A stretch of 64,000 nt of DNA from Skermanella mucosa (GCF_016765655.2 NZ_CP086108.1:186001-250000); one strand, 5' to 3'. Shown: positions 9,226-17,273, counted from the first letter of the stretch. Numbers and translations: made by a program. Notes: generated by a model from the letters alone, not told the origin.

Positions 9226-9675
9226 TCAGATGCCGCGCTCGGCCCGGATACGGTCGCCGGCCTCTGTCATGCGGGCGATCCGGTCGGGCGACAGGTCTTC
9301 CTGGATCATGGGAACGACCAGGGCCTGCTCCAGCTCGATCTGCTGCTCGTATTCCTGCTTCAGCCGCTGGAAATCGGCGAACCAGCGATCGTTGGCGACC
9401 GATTCGTCGGCCGCGCGCCGGGCTAGGTCGGCGATCGTCCCGCGCAGCCGGCGCTGGCCTTCCCGCAGCTGGTCCAACGCTTCCGACCGGTGCGTGTCCT
9501 CCCCCAGGACGGGAAGGACCGCCTCGTCCATCATGTCGGCGTGGGCCGTCCACCGGTCGGCGAACCGGGAGAACAGGCCGGCCCGCTCGGCGTAACCCTC
9601 GAACACTGAATTGCCGGCCAGCGCGAAGAAATCGCGGCCGGCCTGATGGTCTGTCAGCATCGTGTCCAGGATCAT
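9226..9675 (-). CDS. Hemerythrin HHE domain-like protein
   Basis: A 149-residue, mostly helical protein that looks like a divergent hemerythrin/HHE four-helix bundle. Possible di-iron ligands are H14 in LTDHQAG, H49 in WTAHADMMDEAVLP, and a C-terminal QQIELEQALVVPMIQEDLS helix. The third His cluster of classical hemerythrins is weak, so oxygen or iron binding is uncertain. ATG 9675 is chosen because GGAGAGGA lies upstream; the longer frame to 9810 is Arg-rich. A GGAACC element about 60 bp upstream could be an EcfG-type promoter. Confidence 0.65.
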   Translation of the reverse strand: MILDTMLTDHQAGRDFFALAGNSVFEGYAERAGLFSRFADRWTAHADMMDEAVLPVLGEDTHRSEALDQLREGQRRLRGTIADLARRAADESVANDRWFADFQRLKQEYEQQIELEQALVVPMIQEDLSPDRIARMTEAGDRIRAERGI

Positions 9676-9709
9676 GGCGGGGGTCCTCTCCGGGTTGACG
9701 TTCCCTTGA

Positions 9710-9738
9710 GGAAACCGCGATTGCCGCCGCAGGGTTCC
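9710..9738 (-). promoter_or_regulatory. Candidate EcfG (general stress) promoter
   Basis: On the minus strand GGAACC (9738-9733) is followed after about 17 bases by GGTT, close to the alphaproteobacterial EcfG consensus GGAAC-N17-CGTT. It lies about 35-60 bp upstream of the hemerythrin-like start at 9675. Three of four bases match in the -10 element, so this is only suggestive. Confidence 0.3.
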
Positions 9739-9830
9739 TGACCGATCCGCCGCGCGGCGCCCGTCACCTGAAACGATCATGGTTCCCGCGGGTTGAAGCG
9801 AGGCAATCAACGTGGGGAGCGGTCGTCACA

Positions 9831-10595
9831 ATGCAGGAACGTTGGCCCAGTAATCTCCGGATCGTCCGCCATGGCGAAAGTTCGGGCAACGTGGCCCGCG
9901 AGGCGGCCGATGCCGCCGGGCTAGGCCGGATCGACATCGCGGAGCGGGACGTCGACGTCCCGCTGAGCGCCCGGGGCGAGGAGCAGGCCCAGGCGCTCGG
10001 CGAGTGGTTCGCCCGGATGCCTGCGGAGGAGCGCCCGGACGTGGTGCTGACCTCGCCCTACGCCCGGGCCCGCCGCACCGCGGAGATCGTGCGGGAGTTC
10101 GGCAGGCTGGACGTGGACGTCGCCGATTTCGTGATCGACGAACGGCTGCGCGAGAAGGAGTTCGGGGTCCTGGACCGGCTGACCCGGCGCGGCATCCAGG
10201 AGGAGTTTCCCGACCAGGCGGAGTTCCGCCGCCTGCTGGGCAAGTTCTACCACCGGCCTCCCGCGGGGGAGAGCTGGTGCGACGTCATCCTGCGGCTGCG
10301 CAGCGCGCTCGACACGGTCAGCCTCCACCATGGCGGCCGCCGGGTGGTGATCGTCAGCCATCAGGTCGTCGTGCTGTGCCTGCGCTACCTGCTGGAAAAC
10401 CTGACCGAGGAACAGATCCTGGCGATCGACCGGGAAGCCGACGTGGCCAACTGCTCCGTCACCGAATACGCCTACAACCCTGATATCGGCAAGATCGGCG
10501 GCATGGAGCTGCGGCGATACAATTTCGTGGCTCCGCTGCGCCAGGCCGGCGCGCCGGTCACCGACGAACCGGACGAGAACGTGGCCTCCCGCTGA
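9831..10595 (+). CDS. Histidine phosphatase family protein (phosphoglycerate mutase-like)
   Basis: A 254-residue branch-1 histidine phosphatase. The catalytic RHG motif is IVRHGESSGN at residues 8-17, followed by LTSPYARARRTAEI (second catalytic Arg region), an acid-donor candidate in LREKEFG, and the second His in VSHQVVV. These enzymes dephosphorylate sugar phosphates, nucleotides or phosphoproteins; the substrate cannot be inferred. GGGGAG lies 11 bp before the ATG. The NAD(P)HX dehydratase gene follows after about 40 bp on the same strand, so the two may share a transcript. Confidence 0.88.
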   Translation: MQERWPSNLRIVRHGESSGNVAREAADAAGLGRIDIAERDVDVPLSARGEEQAQALGEWFARMPAEERPDVVLTSPYARARRTAEIVREFGRLDVDVADFVIDERLREKEFGVLDRLTRRGIQEEFPDQAEFRRLLGKFYHRPPAGESWCDVILRLRSALDTVSLHHGGRRVVIVSHQVVVLCLRYLLENLTEEQILAIDREADVANCSVTEYAYNPDIGKIGGMELRRYNFVAPLRQAGAPVTDEPDENVASR

Positions 10596-10636
10596 TCCCA
10601 AGCGTCGATACCGATGGACCGATGACCGGAGCTATG

Positions 10637-11530
10637 ATGACCGAAGCGACCAAGATCACGGCGGAACTCCTGCGCGGCATGCCACTGCCCGAACCTTCCG
10701 GTTCCGTCGACAAGAAGGCCAGGGGCAGCGTGCTGGTCGTCGCCGGCAGCGTCGAGGTACCCGGCGCCGCCCTGCTGGCGGGCACCGCCGCGCTGCGGGC
10801 CGGCGCCGGCAAGCTCCAGATCGCCACCTGCTCCAGCGTGGCGCCGCACCTCGGGCTTGCCGTCCCCGAAGCGCTGGTGCTGGGCCTGCCAGAGACGCCC
10901 TCCGGCGGCATCTCCCCGGAATCGGCCGACCTGCTGTGCGAGCGGGGCAAGCGCAGCGACGCGGTGCTGCTAGGCCCCGGCATGATGGACAAGGAGGCGG
11001 TCGCCGCCCTGACCACCGGGATGGTGAACGGCCTGGAAGGCCCGGCCCTGGTGATCGACGCCGAGGCGCTGGTCTGCCTCGACACCCTGCGCGAACCGCT
11101 GTGCCGGCGCCAGGGACGGACGATCATCACGCCCCATGCGGGCGAGATGGCGAGCCTGCTGGAGATCGACCGCGACGCCGTGGAGGCCGATCCGCTCGCC
11201 ACCGCGCGCCGGGTCGCCAGCGGGTTCAGCATGGTGGTGGCGCTGAAGGGCGGCTGCACGCACATCGTGGACCCGGACGGCAATGCCTGGTTCTACGAGA
11301 GCGGCAATGCCGGGCTGGCCACGTCCGGATCGGGCGACACGCTGGCCGGGGTCGTGGCCGGACTGGTGGCGCGGGGCGCCGAACCGGCGCAGGCGACGAT
11401 CTGGGCCGTCTACCTGCACGGCCAGGCCGGCAACCGCCTGGCGCGGAGCCGCGGCCCCATGGGCTTCCTCGCCCGCGAACTGCTGGCCGAGATCCCCGGC
11501 ATCATGGCGGAACTGGCACCGCCGGGATGA
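10637..11530 (+). CDS. nnrD: ADP-dependent NAD(P)H-hydrate dehydratase
   Basis: The protein matches the C-terminal YjeF/carbohydrate-kinase-like domain that dehydrates damaged (S)-NAD(P)HX with ADP as phosphate source. Visible landmarks are KKARGSVLVVAGS near the N-terminus, LLGPGM, TPHAGEMASLL, and the nucleotide-binding SGSGDTLAGV motif with its catalytic Asp. It is about 297 residues long and lacks the N-terminal NnrE epimerase domain, so an epimerase would have to be encoded elsewhere. ATG 10637 is preferred because GGAG lies 5 bases before it; ATGs at 10622 and 10634 are in frame. Confidence 0.88.
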   Translation: MTEATKITAELLRGMPLPEPSGSVDKKARGSVLVVAGSVEVPGAALLAGTAALRAGAGKLQIATCSSVAPHLGLAVPEALVLGLPETPSGGISPESADLLCERGKRSDAVLLGPGMMDKEAVAALTTGMVNGLEGPALVIDAEALVCLDTLREPLCRRQGRTIITPHAGEMASLLEIDRDAVEADPLATARRVASGFSMVVALKGGCTHIVDPDGNAWFYESGNAGLATSGSGDTLAGVVAGLVARGAEPAQATIWAVYLHGQAGNRLARSRGPMGFLARELLAEIPGIMAELAPPG

Positions 11531-11565
11531 GGGTTCACAAACCGGTTAAGTTGCAGAAAACGTAG

Positions 11566-11592
11566 GTCGGGTAGAGCGAAGCGGCACCCGAC
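11566..11592. repeat. Short inverted repeat, REP-like or bidirectional terminator
   Basis: GTCGGGT and ACCCGAC flank a 13-base GC-rich loop between the convergent nnrD and fadR-like genes. The TAGGTCGGGT...ACCCGAC form is widespread as an intergenic repeat in proteobacteria. It could also act as a weak terminator, but no T-run follows it. Confidence 0.45.
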
Positions 11593-11626
11593 AAAGCCGG
11601 CGCGATGATGTCGTAGCCAGCGATGC

Positions 11627-12406
11627 TCAGCGCGGCTGCGCCGCCAGGACGTCGGCGCGGGCGATCCGGTTGAGGCTGACTTCCAGGCGGGCATCCGCCT
11701 TGGCGATCTCCTTCAGGGCGCCCGACGTGAAGACCATGTGGTCGCGCGCGGCCTGCCGGGCGGTCTCGGGATCGCCGGCGATGATGCCGTCATGGATCGC
11801 CCGGTGCTGGGCCAGCAGCAGTTCCCGCACGTTGCGCCTCAGGTACAGGGTCGCCCGGTTATAGAAGACGTCGTTGCGCAGCATCTCCGACAGCGAGCGC
11901 ATGACGTGCAGCATGAAGAGGTTATGGGACGCCTCGTAGATCGCGAGGTGGAAGTCTGCGTCGGCGTTGGCCTCGTCGGTCGGGTCTTCCTTCTGGTGGG
12001 CGGCCTCCATCGCGGCGAAGCATTCCTGGATCAGTTCGCGGTCCACGCTGGTGCCGCGGAGGGCCGCCAGGTATGCCGCCGAGCTTTCGGCGATGCCGCG
12101 GAATTCCAGGTAATCGTAGGTCGCTTCGGGGTTGCTGTTCACCACGTCGGCGAGCGGCGCCGTGAAGCTCTCGTCGAGCAGCGGCGCCACCCGCGTGGCG
12201 CCGCCGCGCTCGCTGACCAGAAGGCCGCGCCGCTCCAGCTTCTCCAGCGCCTCGCGGAGACTCGGGCGGGAGACGTCGAACCGGTGGGCCAGTTCCCGTT
12301 CCGGCAGAAGACGCTCGCCGGGCCGCAGCGATCCTTCGAGGATGAGCTTTTCCAGGCGGTCGGCGATGGCATCCGCGAGCTTGGCGGGGCGGATCGGCTC
12401 GGTCAT
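11627..12406 (-). CDS. FCD-domain GntR family regulator (LldR/PdhR-like)
   Basis: A 259-residue FadR-subfamily repressor. The winged helix-turn-helix spans about residues 7-75 (LPERELAHRFDVSRPSLREAL). The FCD ligand domain spans about 100-230, with the metal-binding set expected for this group: DADFHLAIYEASHN, HRAIHDGII and ARDHM. FCD regulators of this type sense lactate, pyruvate or other carboxylates. It lies 96 bp downstream of lutC on the same strand, and the lutABC context makes an L-lactate sensor the best guess. A perfect 6-3-6 palindrome lies about 55-70 bp upstream of its ATG. Confidence 0.88.
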   Translation of the reverse strand: MTEPIRPAKLADAIADRLEKLILEGSLRPGERLLPERELAHRFDVSRPSLREALEKLERRGLLVSERGGATRVAPLLDESFTAPLADVVNSNPEATYDYLEFRGIAESSAAYLAALRGTSVDRELIQECFAAMEAAHQKEDPTDEANADADFHLAIYEASHNLFMLHVMRSLSEMLRNDVFYNRATLYLRRNVRELLLAQHRAIHDGIIAGDPETARQAARDHMVFTSGALKEIAKADARLEVSLNRIARADVLAAQPR

Positions 12407-12461
12407 GGCGATGCTCTGGCCCTGAGGTTACGGAAGCGGGTACTGCCTCCCAGTCAATTTG

Positions 12462-12476
12462 GCAAAGCATCTTTGC
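12462..12476. promoter_or_regulatory. Candidate operator for the FCD/GntR regulator
   Basis: GCAAAG-CAT-CTTTGC is a perfect inverted repeat, 6+3+6 bases, in the 96-bp gap between lutC and the regulator gene. FadR-family proteins bind short palindromes of this size, so autoregulation is plausible. It does not share sequence with the inverted repeat upstream of lutA. Confidence 0.4.
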
Positions 12477-12502
12477 AACGGCAAGTATCTTGGTGAAAGC
12501 TT

Positions 12503-13192
12503 TTATCCAGCGGCGGCGTAGGTCCTCCCGGCTCGCTTGAGCACCAGGACGATCAGTTCCTTCGGGCCGTGGACGCCGAAGGCCAGCGTCTGCTCGATGT
12601 CGGCGGTCTTCGACGGGCCGGAGACCAGGACGACGTTGGTCGGCATGCGCCCGGCCCAGCCCTGCTCCCGGACCACCTCGGCGAAGCTGTCGCGGATGGT
12701 ATCCTCCTCCACCAGCGCCACGTGGATCGGCGGCAGCAGCGACATCAGGCGGGGCTCCGCCGCGGTCGGCCACAGGATCAGCGTGCCGGTCTCGGCGATG
12801 CCCCCGATCGCAAGGGTGACGCCGGCATCCACCCCATGGACCAGCTCGCCCTTCCACTGCTCGACCGCCCGGTCGTAGGCGACCAGCCGCGGCGCCTGGG
12901 GATCGGCGCCCCAGGCCTCGCCGAGCTGCCGCGCCGCGTCGGAGCCGTCGCCGTGGACCACGGCCCGGACGCCGCGGTTGTCCAGCAGGGTGCGCAGGCG
13001 GCGCGGCCAGTCCGCCGCGTCGACCTCGTGGACCTCCGCCTTCATGGCTTCGAGCATGGTGCGGAACCGATCGAGCCGGGTCGGGGCGTCGAATCGGGGA
13101 GCGCGCCAGTCCGGCAGCGCGGGCGCCGGGGACGGCGGGGCGGCGCGCAGGCGGGACAGGATGCGGGCGCGGGTGCCGGAGGAGTCATGCAT
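12503..13192 (-). CDS. lutC: LUD-domain lactate utilisation protein C
   Basis: A 229-residue LUD-domain protein. The core shows VDAGVTLAIGGIAETGTLILWP, the typical glycine-rich LutC segment, then SLLPPIHVALVEEDTI and a C-terminal VLVSGPSKTADIEQTLAFGVHGPKEL block. LutC acts with LutA and LutB as an iron-sulfur L-lactate oxidising complex in the cytoplasm. The start overlaps the lutB stop by 8 bp, so the operon order on the minus strand is lutA-lutB-lutC-regulator. Confidence 0.93.
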   Translation of the reverse strand: MHDSSGTRARILSRLRAAPPSPAPALPDWRAPRFDAPTRLDRFRTMLEAMKAEVHEVDAADWPRRLRTLLDNRGVRAVVHGDGSDAARQLGEAWGADPQAPRLVAYDRAVEQWKGELVHGVDAGVTLAIGGIAETGTLILWPTAAEPRLMSLLPPIHVALVEEDTIRDSFAEVVREQGWAGRMPTNVVLVSGPSKTADIEQTLAFGVHGPKELIVLVLKRAGRTYAAAG

Positions 13193-14657
13193 CGTCGAAA
13201 CCCTTGTCGCGGGCGAGCTGGTGGAGGGTCCTGGGCGCGAACTTCGGTTTGGAACGGACGCTGGTCCAGGCCTTCAGCGGCGGCACGCCCGCCGGGATCA
13301 GGTTGCCGGCCAGGGCCAGGGCGCGGGCGCCCAGGCGGTACAGGGCGGGATTGGCGTGGAGCCATTTCCAGCCGGCCCAGACGGAGCTTTCCGACAGGGT
13401 CCAGCCGTCGCCGGCACCCTTCACCGCGGCCCCCTGCACGGAGTTCGAGGCGGACGGCCGCACGGCCTCCCGCCGCAGCCGGACCAGGATGTCGGCGATC
13501 GGGATCTTGACCGGGCAGACCTCGACGCAGGCGTTGCACAGGCTGGACGCGTGGGGCAGGTCGCCGGCCACGTCGAGCCCGGCGATCTGCGGCGTCAGGA
13601 TCTTGCCGATCGGGCCGGGATATACCGCGTCATAGGTGTGCCCGCCGACCCGGGCATAGACCGGGCAGTGGTTCATGCAGGCGCCGCAGCGGATGCAGCG
13701 CAAGGTCTCGCGCAGTTCCGGGTCGGCGTAGACGCGGGTCCGGCCGTTGTCGAGCAGCACCAGATGCACCTCGCGCGGGCCGTCCTTCTCCCCCTCGCAG
13801 CGGGGCGAGGTTATCATGTTGACATAGGTCGTGATCGGCTGGCCGGTCGCCGAGCGCGGCAGCAGCGCCAGCAGCGGCGGGATGTCGTCCAGGGTCTCGA
13901 CCAGCTTCTCGATCCCCATGACCGCGACGTGGAGCGGCGGCAGGGTGGTGGAAAGGCGGCCGTTACCCTCGTTCTCGACCAATACCAGGGTGCCGGTCTC
14001 CGCGACCGCGAAATTGACGCCGGAAATGCCGGCGTCGGCCTCCGCGAAGCGGTCGCGCAGCACGCGCCTCGCCGCGGCGGTCAGTTCGTCCACGTCCTCG
14101 GTGTAGCGCTGGCCCTCGATATGCTCCGCGAACAGGGCGCCGATCTGGCCCTTGTTCTTGTGGATGCAGGGCATGACGATGTGGCTGGGCATCTCGCCGG
14201 CGAGCTGGATGATGTACTCGCCCAGGTCGGATTCGATCGCCTGGATGCCGTGCTCGCCCAGGAAGGCGTTCAGGTGCATCTCCTCCGACACCATCGACTT
14301 GCCCTTGACCACGGTCTTCACGCCGTGCTCCCGGAAGATGCCGAGAACGATCCGGTTGGCCTCGTCGGTGGTCTCGGCCCAGTGGACCCTGATGCCGTTC
14401 TCGGCGCAGCGCGCCTCCAACTGTTCCAGCAGGTCGGGCAGCCGGGCCAGCGCCCGCTCCTTGATCGCGGCCCCCCGCGCCCGCAAGGCGGCCAGATCGG
14501 CGGCGTCGGGGAACTGCGCCGCCCGCTTGGCCATGAGCCCGTCCATGGCGCGGCGGAAATTGGCCCGCAACGGCTTGTCGTTCAGCGCCAGGTGGGCGCG
14601 CTCCGCGAAGCTGCCGGCCTTGGGCGCCCCGGCATCAGGCTGCGCGTCAACGGTCAT
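13185..14657 (-). CDS. lutB: LutB-type iron-sulfur lactate utilisation protein
   Basis: A 490-residue protein with an N-terminal LUD domain (about 60-300, including TETGTLV-like VAETGTLVLVENEGNGR) and two 4Fe-4S motifs: CIRCGACMNHCPVY and CNACVEVCPVKIP. This matches LutB/YkgF, the electron-transfer subunit of the lactate oxidase complex. It overlaps lutA by 11 bp and lutC by 8 bp. The C-terminus (after residue ~430) is the short helical tail usual for the family. Confidence 0.94.
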   Translation of the reverse strand: MTVDAQPDAGAPKAGSFAERAHLALNDKPLRANFRRAMDGLMAKRAAQFPDAADLAALRARGAAIKERALARLPDLLEQLEARCAENGIRVHWAETTDEANRIVLGIFREHGVKTVVKGKSMVSEEMHLNAFLGEHGIQAIESDLGEYIIQLAGEMPSHIVMPCIHKNKGQIGALFAEHIEGQRYTEDVDELTAAARRVLRDRFAEADAGISGVNFAVAETGTLVLVENEGNGRLSTTLPPLHVAVMGIEKLVETLDDIPPLLALLPRSATGQPITTYVNMITSPRCEGEKDGPREVHLVLLDNGRTRVYADPELRETLRCIRCGACMNHCPVYARVGGHTYDAVYPGPIGKILTPQIAGLDVAGDLPHASSLCNACVEVCPVKIPIADILVRLRREAVRPSASNSVQGAAVKGAGDGWTLSESSVWAGWKWLHANPALYRLGARALALAGNLIPAGVPPLKAWTSVRSKPKFAPRTLHQLARDKGFDDA

Positions 14658-15435
14658 CGCTGCGCTCCAGCAGGAATTCGGCGAGGTGCCGGCTGCGCAG
14701 CGGAGGACCGGCCTTACCGCCCATCCTGTCCAGGGCGCCCGAGATGTTCATCAGGCAGCCGCAGTCGCCGGTGACCATCTCAGCCGCGCCGGTGGACCGC
14801 AGGGCGTCGATCTTGTCCGCGACCATGGCGGCGGAAACCTCCGGCTGGCGGACCGAGAAGGTGCCGCCGAAGCCGCAGCATTCCCGCTCGCGCGGGTTCT
14901 CCACCAGCGTCACGTTGGCGAGCGAGCGGAGCAGCCGCTTGGGCTCGTCGGTCACGCCCATCTCGCGCATGGAATGGCAGGAGGCGTGCCACGTCACCGT
15001 CACCGGTTCGCCGTGGTCCGCCAGCTTGCAGTCGAGCACATGGACAAGGAACCAACTCAGCTCGTAGACCCGCGCGGCGAACGCCTCCGCCCGCTCCCGG
15101 TCGGGCTGGTCGGCGAACAGCTGGGGATAATGGACGCGCATCATCCCGGCGCAGCTTCCCGACGGGACGACGATCGGCCAGGGCTCGGGGAACGCGTCGA
15201 ACTGGGCGCGGGCGACGGCGCGCGCCTCCTCGAAAAAACCGCAGTTGCGGGCCGGCTGACCGCAGCAGGTCTGGTCCTGGGGAAACACCACCCGCAAACC
15301 CTGGCGCTTGAGCAGCTCCATGCCCGCCAAGCCGGCTTGGGGATAGAACAAATCGACCAGGCAGGTGCCGAAGAAATAGACCGTCTCCGGCCGCTCCGGA
15401 GGAACGGCGGCCGACGGCGTGGAAATGGCGCTCAA
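14647..15435 (-). CDS. lutA: LutA-type Fe-S oxidoreductase (CCG domains)
   Basis: The 262-residue product opens with VYFFGTCLVDLFYPQAGL and has the two cysteine-rich CCG domains of GlpC/LutA proteins: TCCGQPARNCG near residue 60 and ECCGFGGTFSV near 185, with a VPSGSCAGMM segment between. It is the first gene of the lutABC operon. An inverted repeat and a TTGACA element lie directly upstream. Confidence 0.94.
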   Translation of the reverse strand: MSAISTPSAAVPPERPETVYFFGTCLVDLFYPQAGLAGMELLKRQGLRVVFPQDQTCCGQPARNCGFFEEARAVARAQFDAFPEPWPIVVPSGSCAGMMRVHYPQLFADQPDRERAEAFAARVYELSWFLVHVLDCKLADHGEPVTVTWHASCHSMREMGVTDEPKRLLRSLANVTLVENPRERECCGFGGTFSVRQPEVSAAMVADKIDALRSTGAAEMVTGDCGCLMNISGALDRMGGKAGPPLRSRHLAEFLLERSDDR

Positions 15436-15454
15436 GAGCGTTCCCCCATCTTTG

Positions 15455-15485
15455 AATTTACCCTCTTTGAAATGACGGGTAAATT
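15455..15485. promoter_or_regulatory. Inverted repeat in the lutABC promoter, candidate operator
   Basis: AATTTACCC (15455-15463) and GGGTAAATT (15477-15485) form a perfect 9-bp inverted repeat with a 13-bp spacer, 20-50 bp upstream of the lutA ATG. The surrounding DNA is AT-rich. On the minus strand TTGACA (15504-15499) would be a -35 element, placing the repeat over the -10 and start region. This is a natural repressor position; the FCD/GntR regulator of the operon is the obvious candidate. Confidence 0.5.
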
Positions 15486-15538
15486 ATTTGACCAAAACTG
15501 TCAATGCGCCAATCTGTCTTGACCAGGAGGGGGGAACG

Positions 15539-15572
15539 AAAAAGCCCTCCCGCCCGGGCGGGCGGAAGGGCT
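15539..15572 (-). terminator. Rho-independent terminator of the secreted-protein gene
   Basis: On the minus strand an AGCCCTTCC...GGAGGGCT stem with a GC-rich core is followed by a run of five T residues. It lies about 75 bp after the stop of the minus-strand gene ending at 15648, as expected for an intrinsic terminator, and separates that gene from the lut promoter. Confidence 0.75.
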
Positions 15573-15647
15573 GTATGGAGGGTGCGCGTCCCGCGCACCT
15601 CAGGCGGCGGGACGCCGCCCCTCCGCATCAGGAAGGAGCGAAGGCTT

Positions 15648-16124
15648 TTACGCCTTGGCGGTGCTGCACAGCTTCCAGTCGCCGCCCTGAAGGGTGAAGA
15701 GCATCGCGAGCGGCTGCGGGGTGCTGCGGTCGAGCACGACGCGGAACCGGGTGCCGACACAGGCGCCCTCGGCCTTGGCAACCGGTAGCTTGACGCTCTT
15801 GGATTTCAGGCACCCGTCGGCCGACTTCGGGACGGCTGCGGTGAAGGGCTCGGGCGTCTTTCCGTTCAACTGCATGTAATAGTCGGTCGGCTGGCCGCCC
15901 TGGACCTTCGCCATCACGACGACCGAGCCGAAGCGCGACCGGTACAGGCCGGACTGCTGCTCGCCATCGGCCATGCCGGGCGGCAGCGGCCGGAACGAGA
16001 CGGCTCCACAGGCGGGCGGCGCCTTCTTGTCGGCCGCCTTCTGGGCCGAATTGCCGATGGAGGGGGAGACGAGCGCCGTGGCCACCAGCATCAGGGCGGC
16101 CAAGGCCAAGCGGAAAAGGATCAT
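15648..16124 (-). CDS. Secreted hypothetical protein
   Basis: A 158-residue protein with a clear signal peptide (MILFRLALAALMLVATALVSP). The mature domain has Cys in PACGAVSFRP, DGCLKSKSV, GACVGTRF and WKLCST, which could form two disulfides. I do not recognise the family. ATG 16124 is chosen over an upstream TTG because the signal peptide starts there and AGGG lies 9 bases before it. It is a single-gene unit ending at an intrinsic terminator. Confidence 0.7.
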   Translation of the reverse strand: MILFRLALAALMLVATALVSPSIGNSAQKAADKKAPPACGAVSFRPLPPGMADGEQQSGLYRSRFGSVVVMAKVQGGQPTDYYMQLNGKTPEPFTAAVPKSADGCLKSKSVKLPVAKAEGACVGTRFRVVLDRSTPQPLAMLFTLQGGDWKLCSTAKA

Positions 16125-16232
16125 AGTGCCCAACCCTCAGGAAATGACCCTGCCAGCGGATCGCGGCAGCGGTGCGGGATCGCTGCGCGGTATAGCCGCC
16201 GGATGGTTAAGGCTGGGTGAAGCCCCCTTGTC

Positions 16233-16931
16233 CTATTCGAACCGGCGGCGCAGTTCGGCGAAGGCGACGGTCGCACGGGCAGCATCGTCGGACGACGGCC
16301 GGCCGCTGACGTCGGGGTGGACCGATTTCAGCCGGACGCGATAGGCGGACTTCAAGTCGGCCAAGTTCGCCGGCAGGCTGGTCAGGCCGAGCGCGGCGAG
16401 ATGGCGCGCGGTCGCCGCGTCGGGCGTGGACGACCCGCCTCCGGGAGGCGCCGCCTCCTCCCGGCCGGAATCCCGGTCCGGGTCCCCGGCGCCCTCCTCC
16501 CCGGCGGCGCCGGAGGCGGCGTCGAAGAAGGCGAGGTCCGCCTCCAGCCGGGCGATCGTCTCCAGCAAGGCGTCGTGCTCGTCCAGCCAGCCGGTCAGCC
16601 GGTTCTCCAGGGCATCGAGCGATCGGCTCAGCACGGCGCGCTTGGCATCATCCGCCTCCGCCGCCACCTGGGCGATCAGGATGTCGCGCGCCTTGTCGTA
16701 GCGCCGGATCTCGTCGGCCAGGCGGGCGCATTCCGCCTTCCTGACGGCCAGCTCGCGGCGGCACAGGGCCGCGGAAGCACCCGGACCCGCTCCGGTTCCC
16801 TGCCTGTCCAGATAGGCCGCGACGGTCGCCGCGGCCGATCCGAAGACAAGGCGCAACAGCGTTCCGAACTCGCCCAGGGCTCCCCTGCGGGAGCGCCCCG
16901 ACCAGCGACGACGCCGGAAGGAGCGCGTCAC
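16233..16931 (-). CDS. J-domain protein with N-terminal coiled region
   Basis: A 232-residue protein. An Arg-rich N-terminus with a possible short membrane-associated helix (about 20-45) is followed by a helical, probably coiled-coil, region (about 55-135). An acidic Gly/Pro linker then leads to a C-terminal J-like domain (about 175-232) with LADLKSAYRVRLKSVHPDVSG. The HPD tripeptide is the signature that stimulates Hsp70 ATPase, so it probably recruits DnaK to a specific client. The start is GTG with GAAGGGA upstream. The gene points away from the Tad locus and shares its upstream region. Confidence 0.75.
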   Translation of the reverse strand: MTRSFRRRRWSGRSRRGALGEFGTLLRLVFGSAAATVAAYLDRQGTGAGPGASAALCRRELAVRKAECARLADEIRRYDKARDILIAQVAAEADDAKRAVLSRSLDALENRLTGWLDEHDALLETIARLEADLAFFDAASGAAGEEGAGDPDRDSGREEAAPPGGGSSTPDAATARHLAALGLTSLPANLADLKSAYRVRLKSVHPDVSGRPSSDDAARATVAFAELRRRFE

Positions 16932-17010
16932 GCCCGTGTCCCTTCGGGAACGGCGAGAGGGCAGATTTGCATATGCGAACGGATTAAAACCCGATCCAAG
17001 CGCATAACAC

Positions 17011-17025
17011 TTAAGATTTTGTTAA
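17011..17025. promoter_or_regulatory. CtrA-type box, perfect TTAA-N7-TTAA
   Basis: TTAA-GATTTTG-TTAA matches the full CtrA consensus. It lies in the AT-rich gap between the J-domain gene and flp, about 80 bp upstream of the former and 445 bp upstream of the latter. Confidence 0.6.
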
Positions 17026-17104
17026 GCTCACCCCACCCCGAAATCGCAGAACAATACGGCATTTTATCTAAAAACCCTTCTTTTTCAGGCGGTTATCACG
17101 TTGG

Positions 17105-17119
17105 TTAACAAGATGCTAA
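17105..17119. promoter_or_regulatory. CtrA-type box, 7 of 8 bases
   Basis: TTAA-CAAGATG-CTAA has the exact N7 spacing and one mismatch to the CtrA consensus. It is the second of three such sites in this intergenic region. Confidence 0.5.
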
Positions 17120-17258
17120 ATCGTTCGTGGTAGGAAAACTATGCCTATCGATAGTTTGAGCTTGCTTCGAAATTTAAGCACATTGAGTTCATCAAGCACG
17201 GAATGACACGAACCGCAAAGGAGCCGAAGTGAACATCAGGAAAACTCAGATAAACCGG

Positions 17259-17273
17259 TTAACGACAAGTTAG
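17259..17273. promoter_or_regulatory. CtrA-type box, 7 of 8 bases
   Basis: TTAA-CGACAAG-TTAG has the exact N7 spacing and one mismatch to the CtrA consensus. It is the site nearest the flp start, about 200 bp upstream. Confidence 0.5.

Noticed and set aside
13204-14774. Long plus-strand frames opposite lutB and lutC
   Set aside because: High-GC antisense shadows; the minus strand encodes complete LutB and LutC with cysteine motifs.
17229-17273. 14-codon GTG frame with AAAGGAG upstream, in the Tad leader
   Set aside because: The ribosome-site-like sequence is good, but the frame is too short to judge and overlaps a CtrA-type box; chance is likely.
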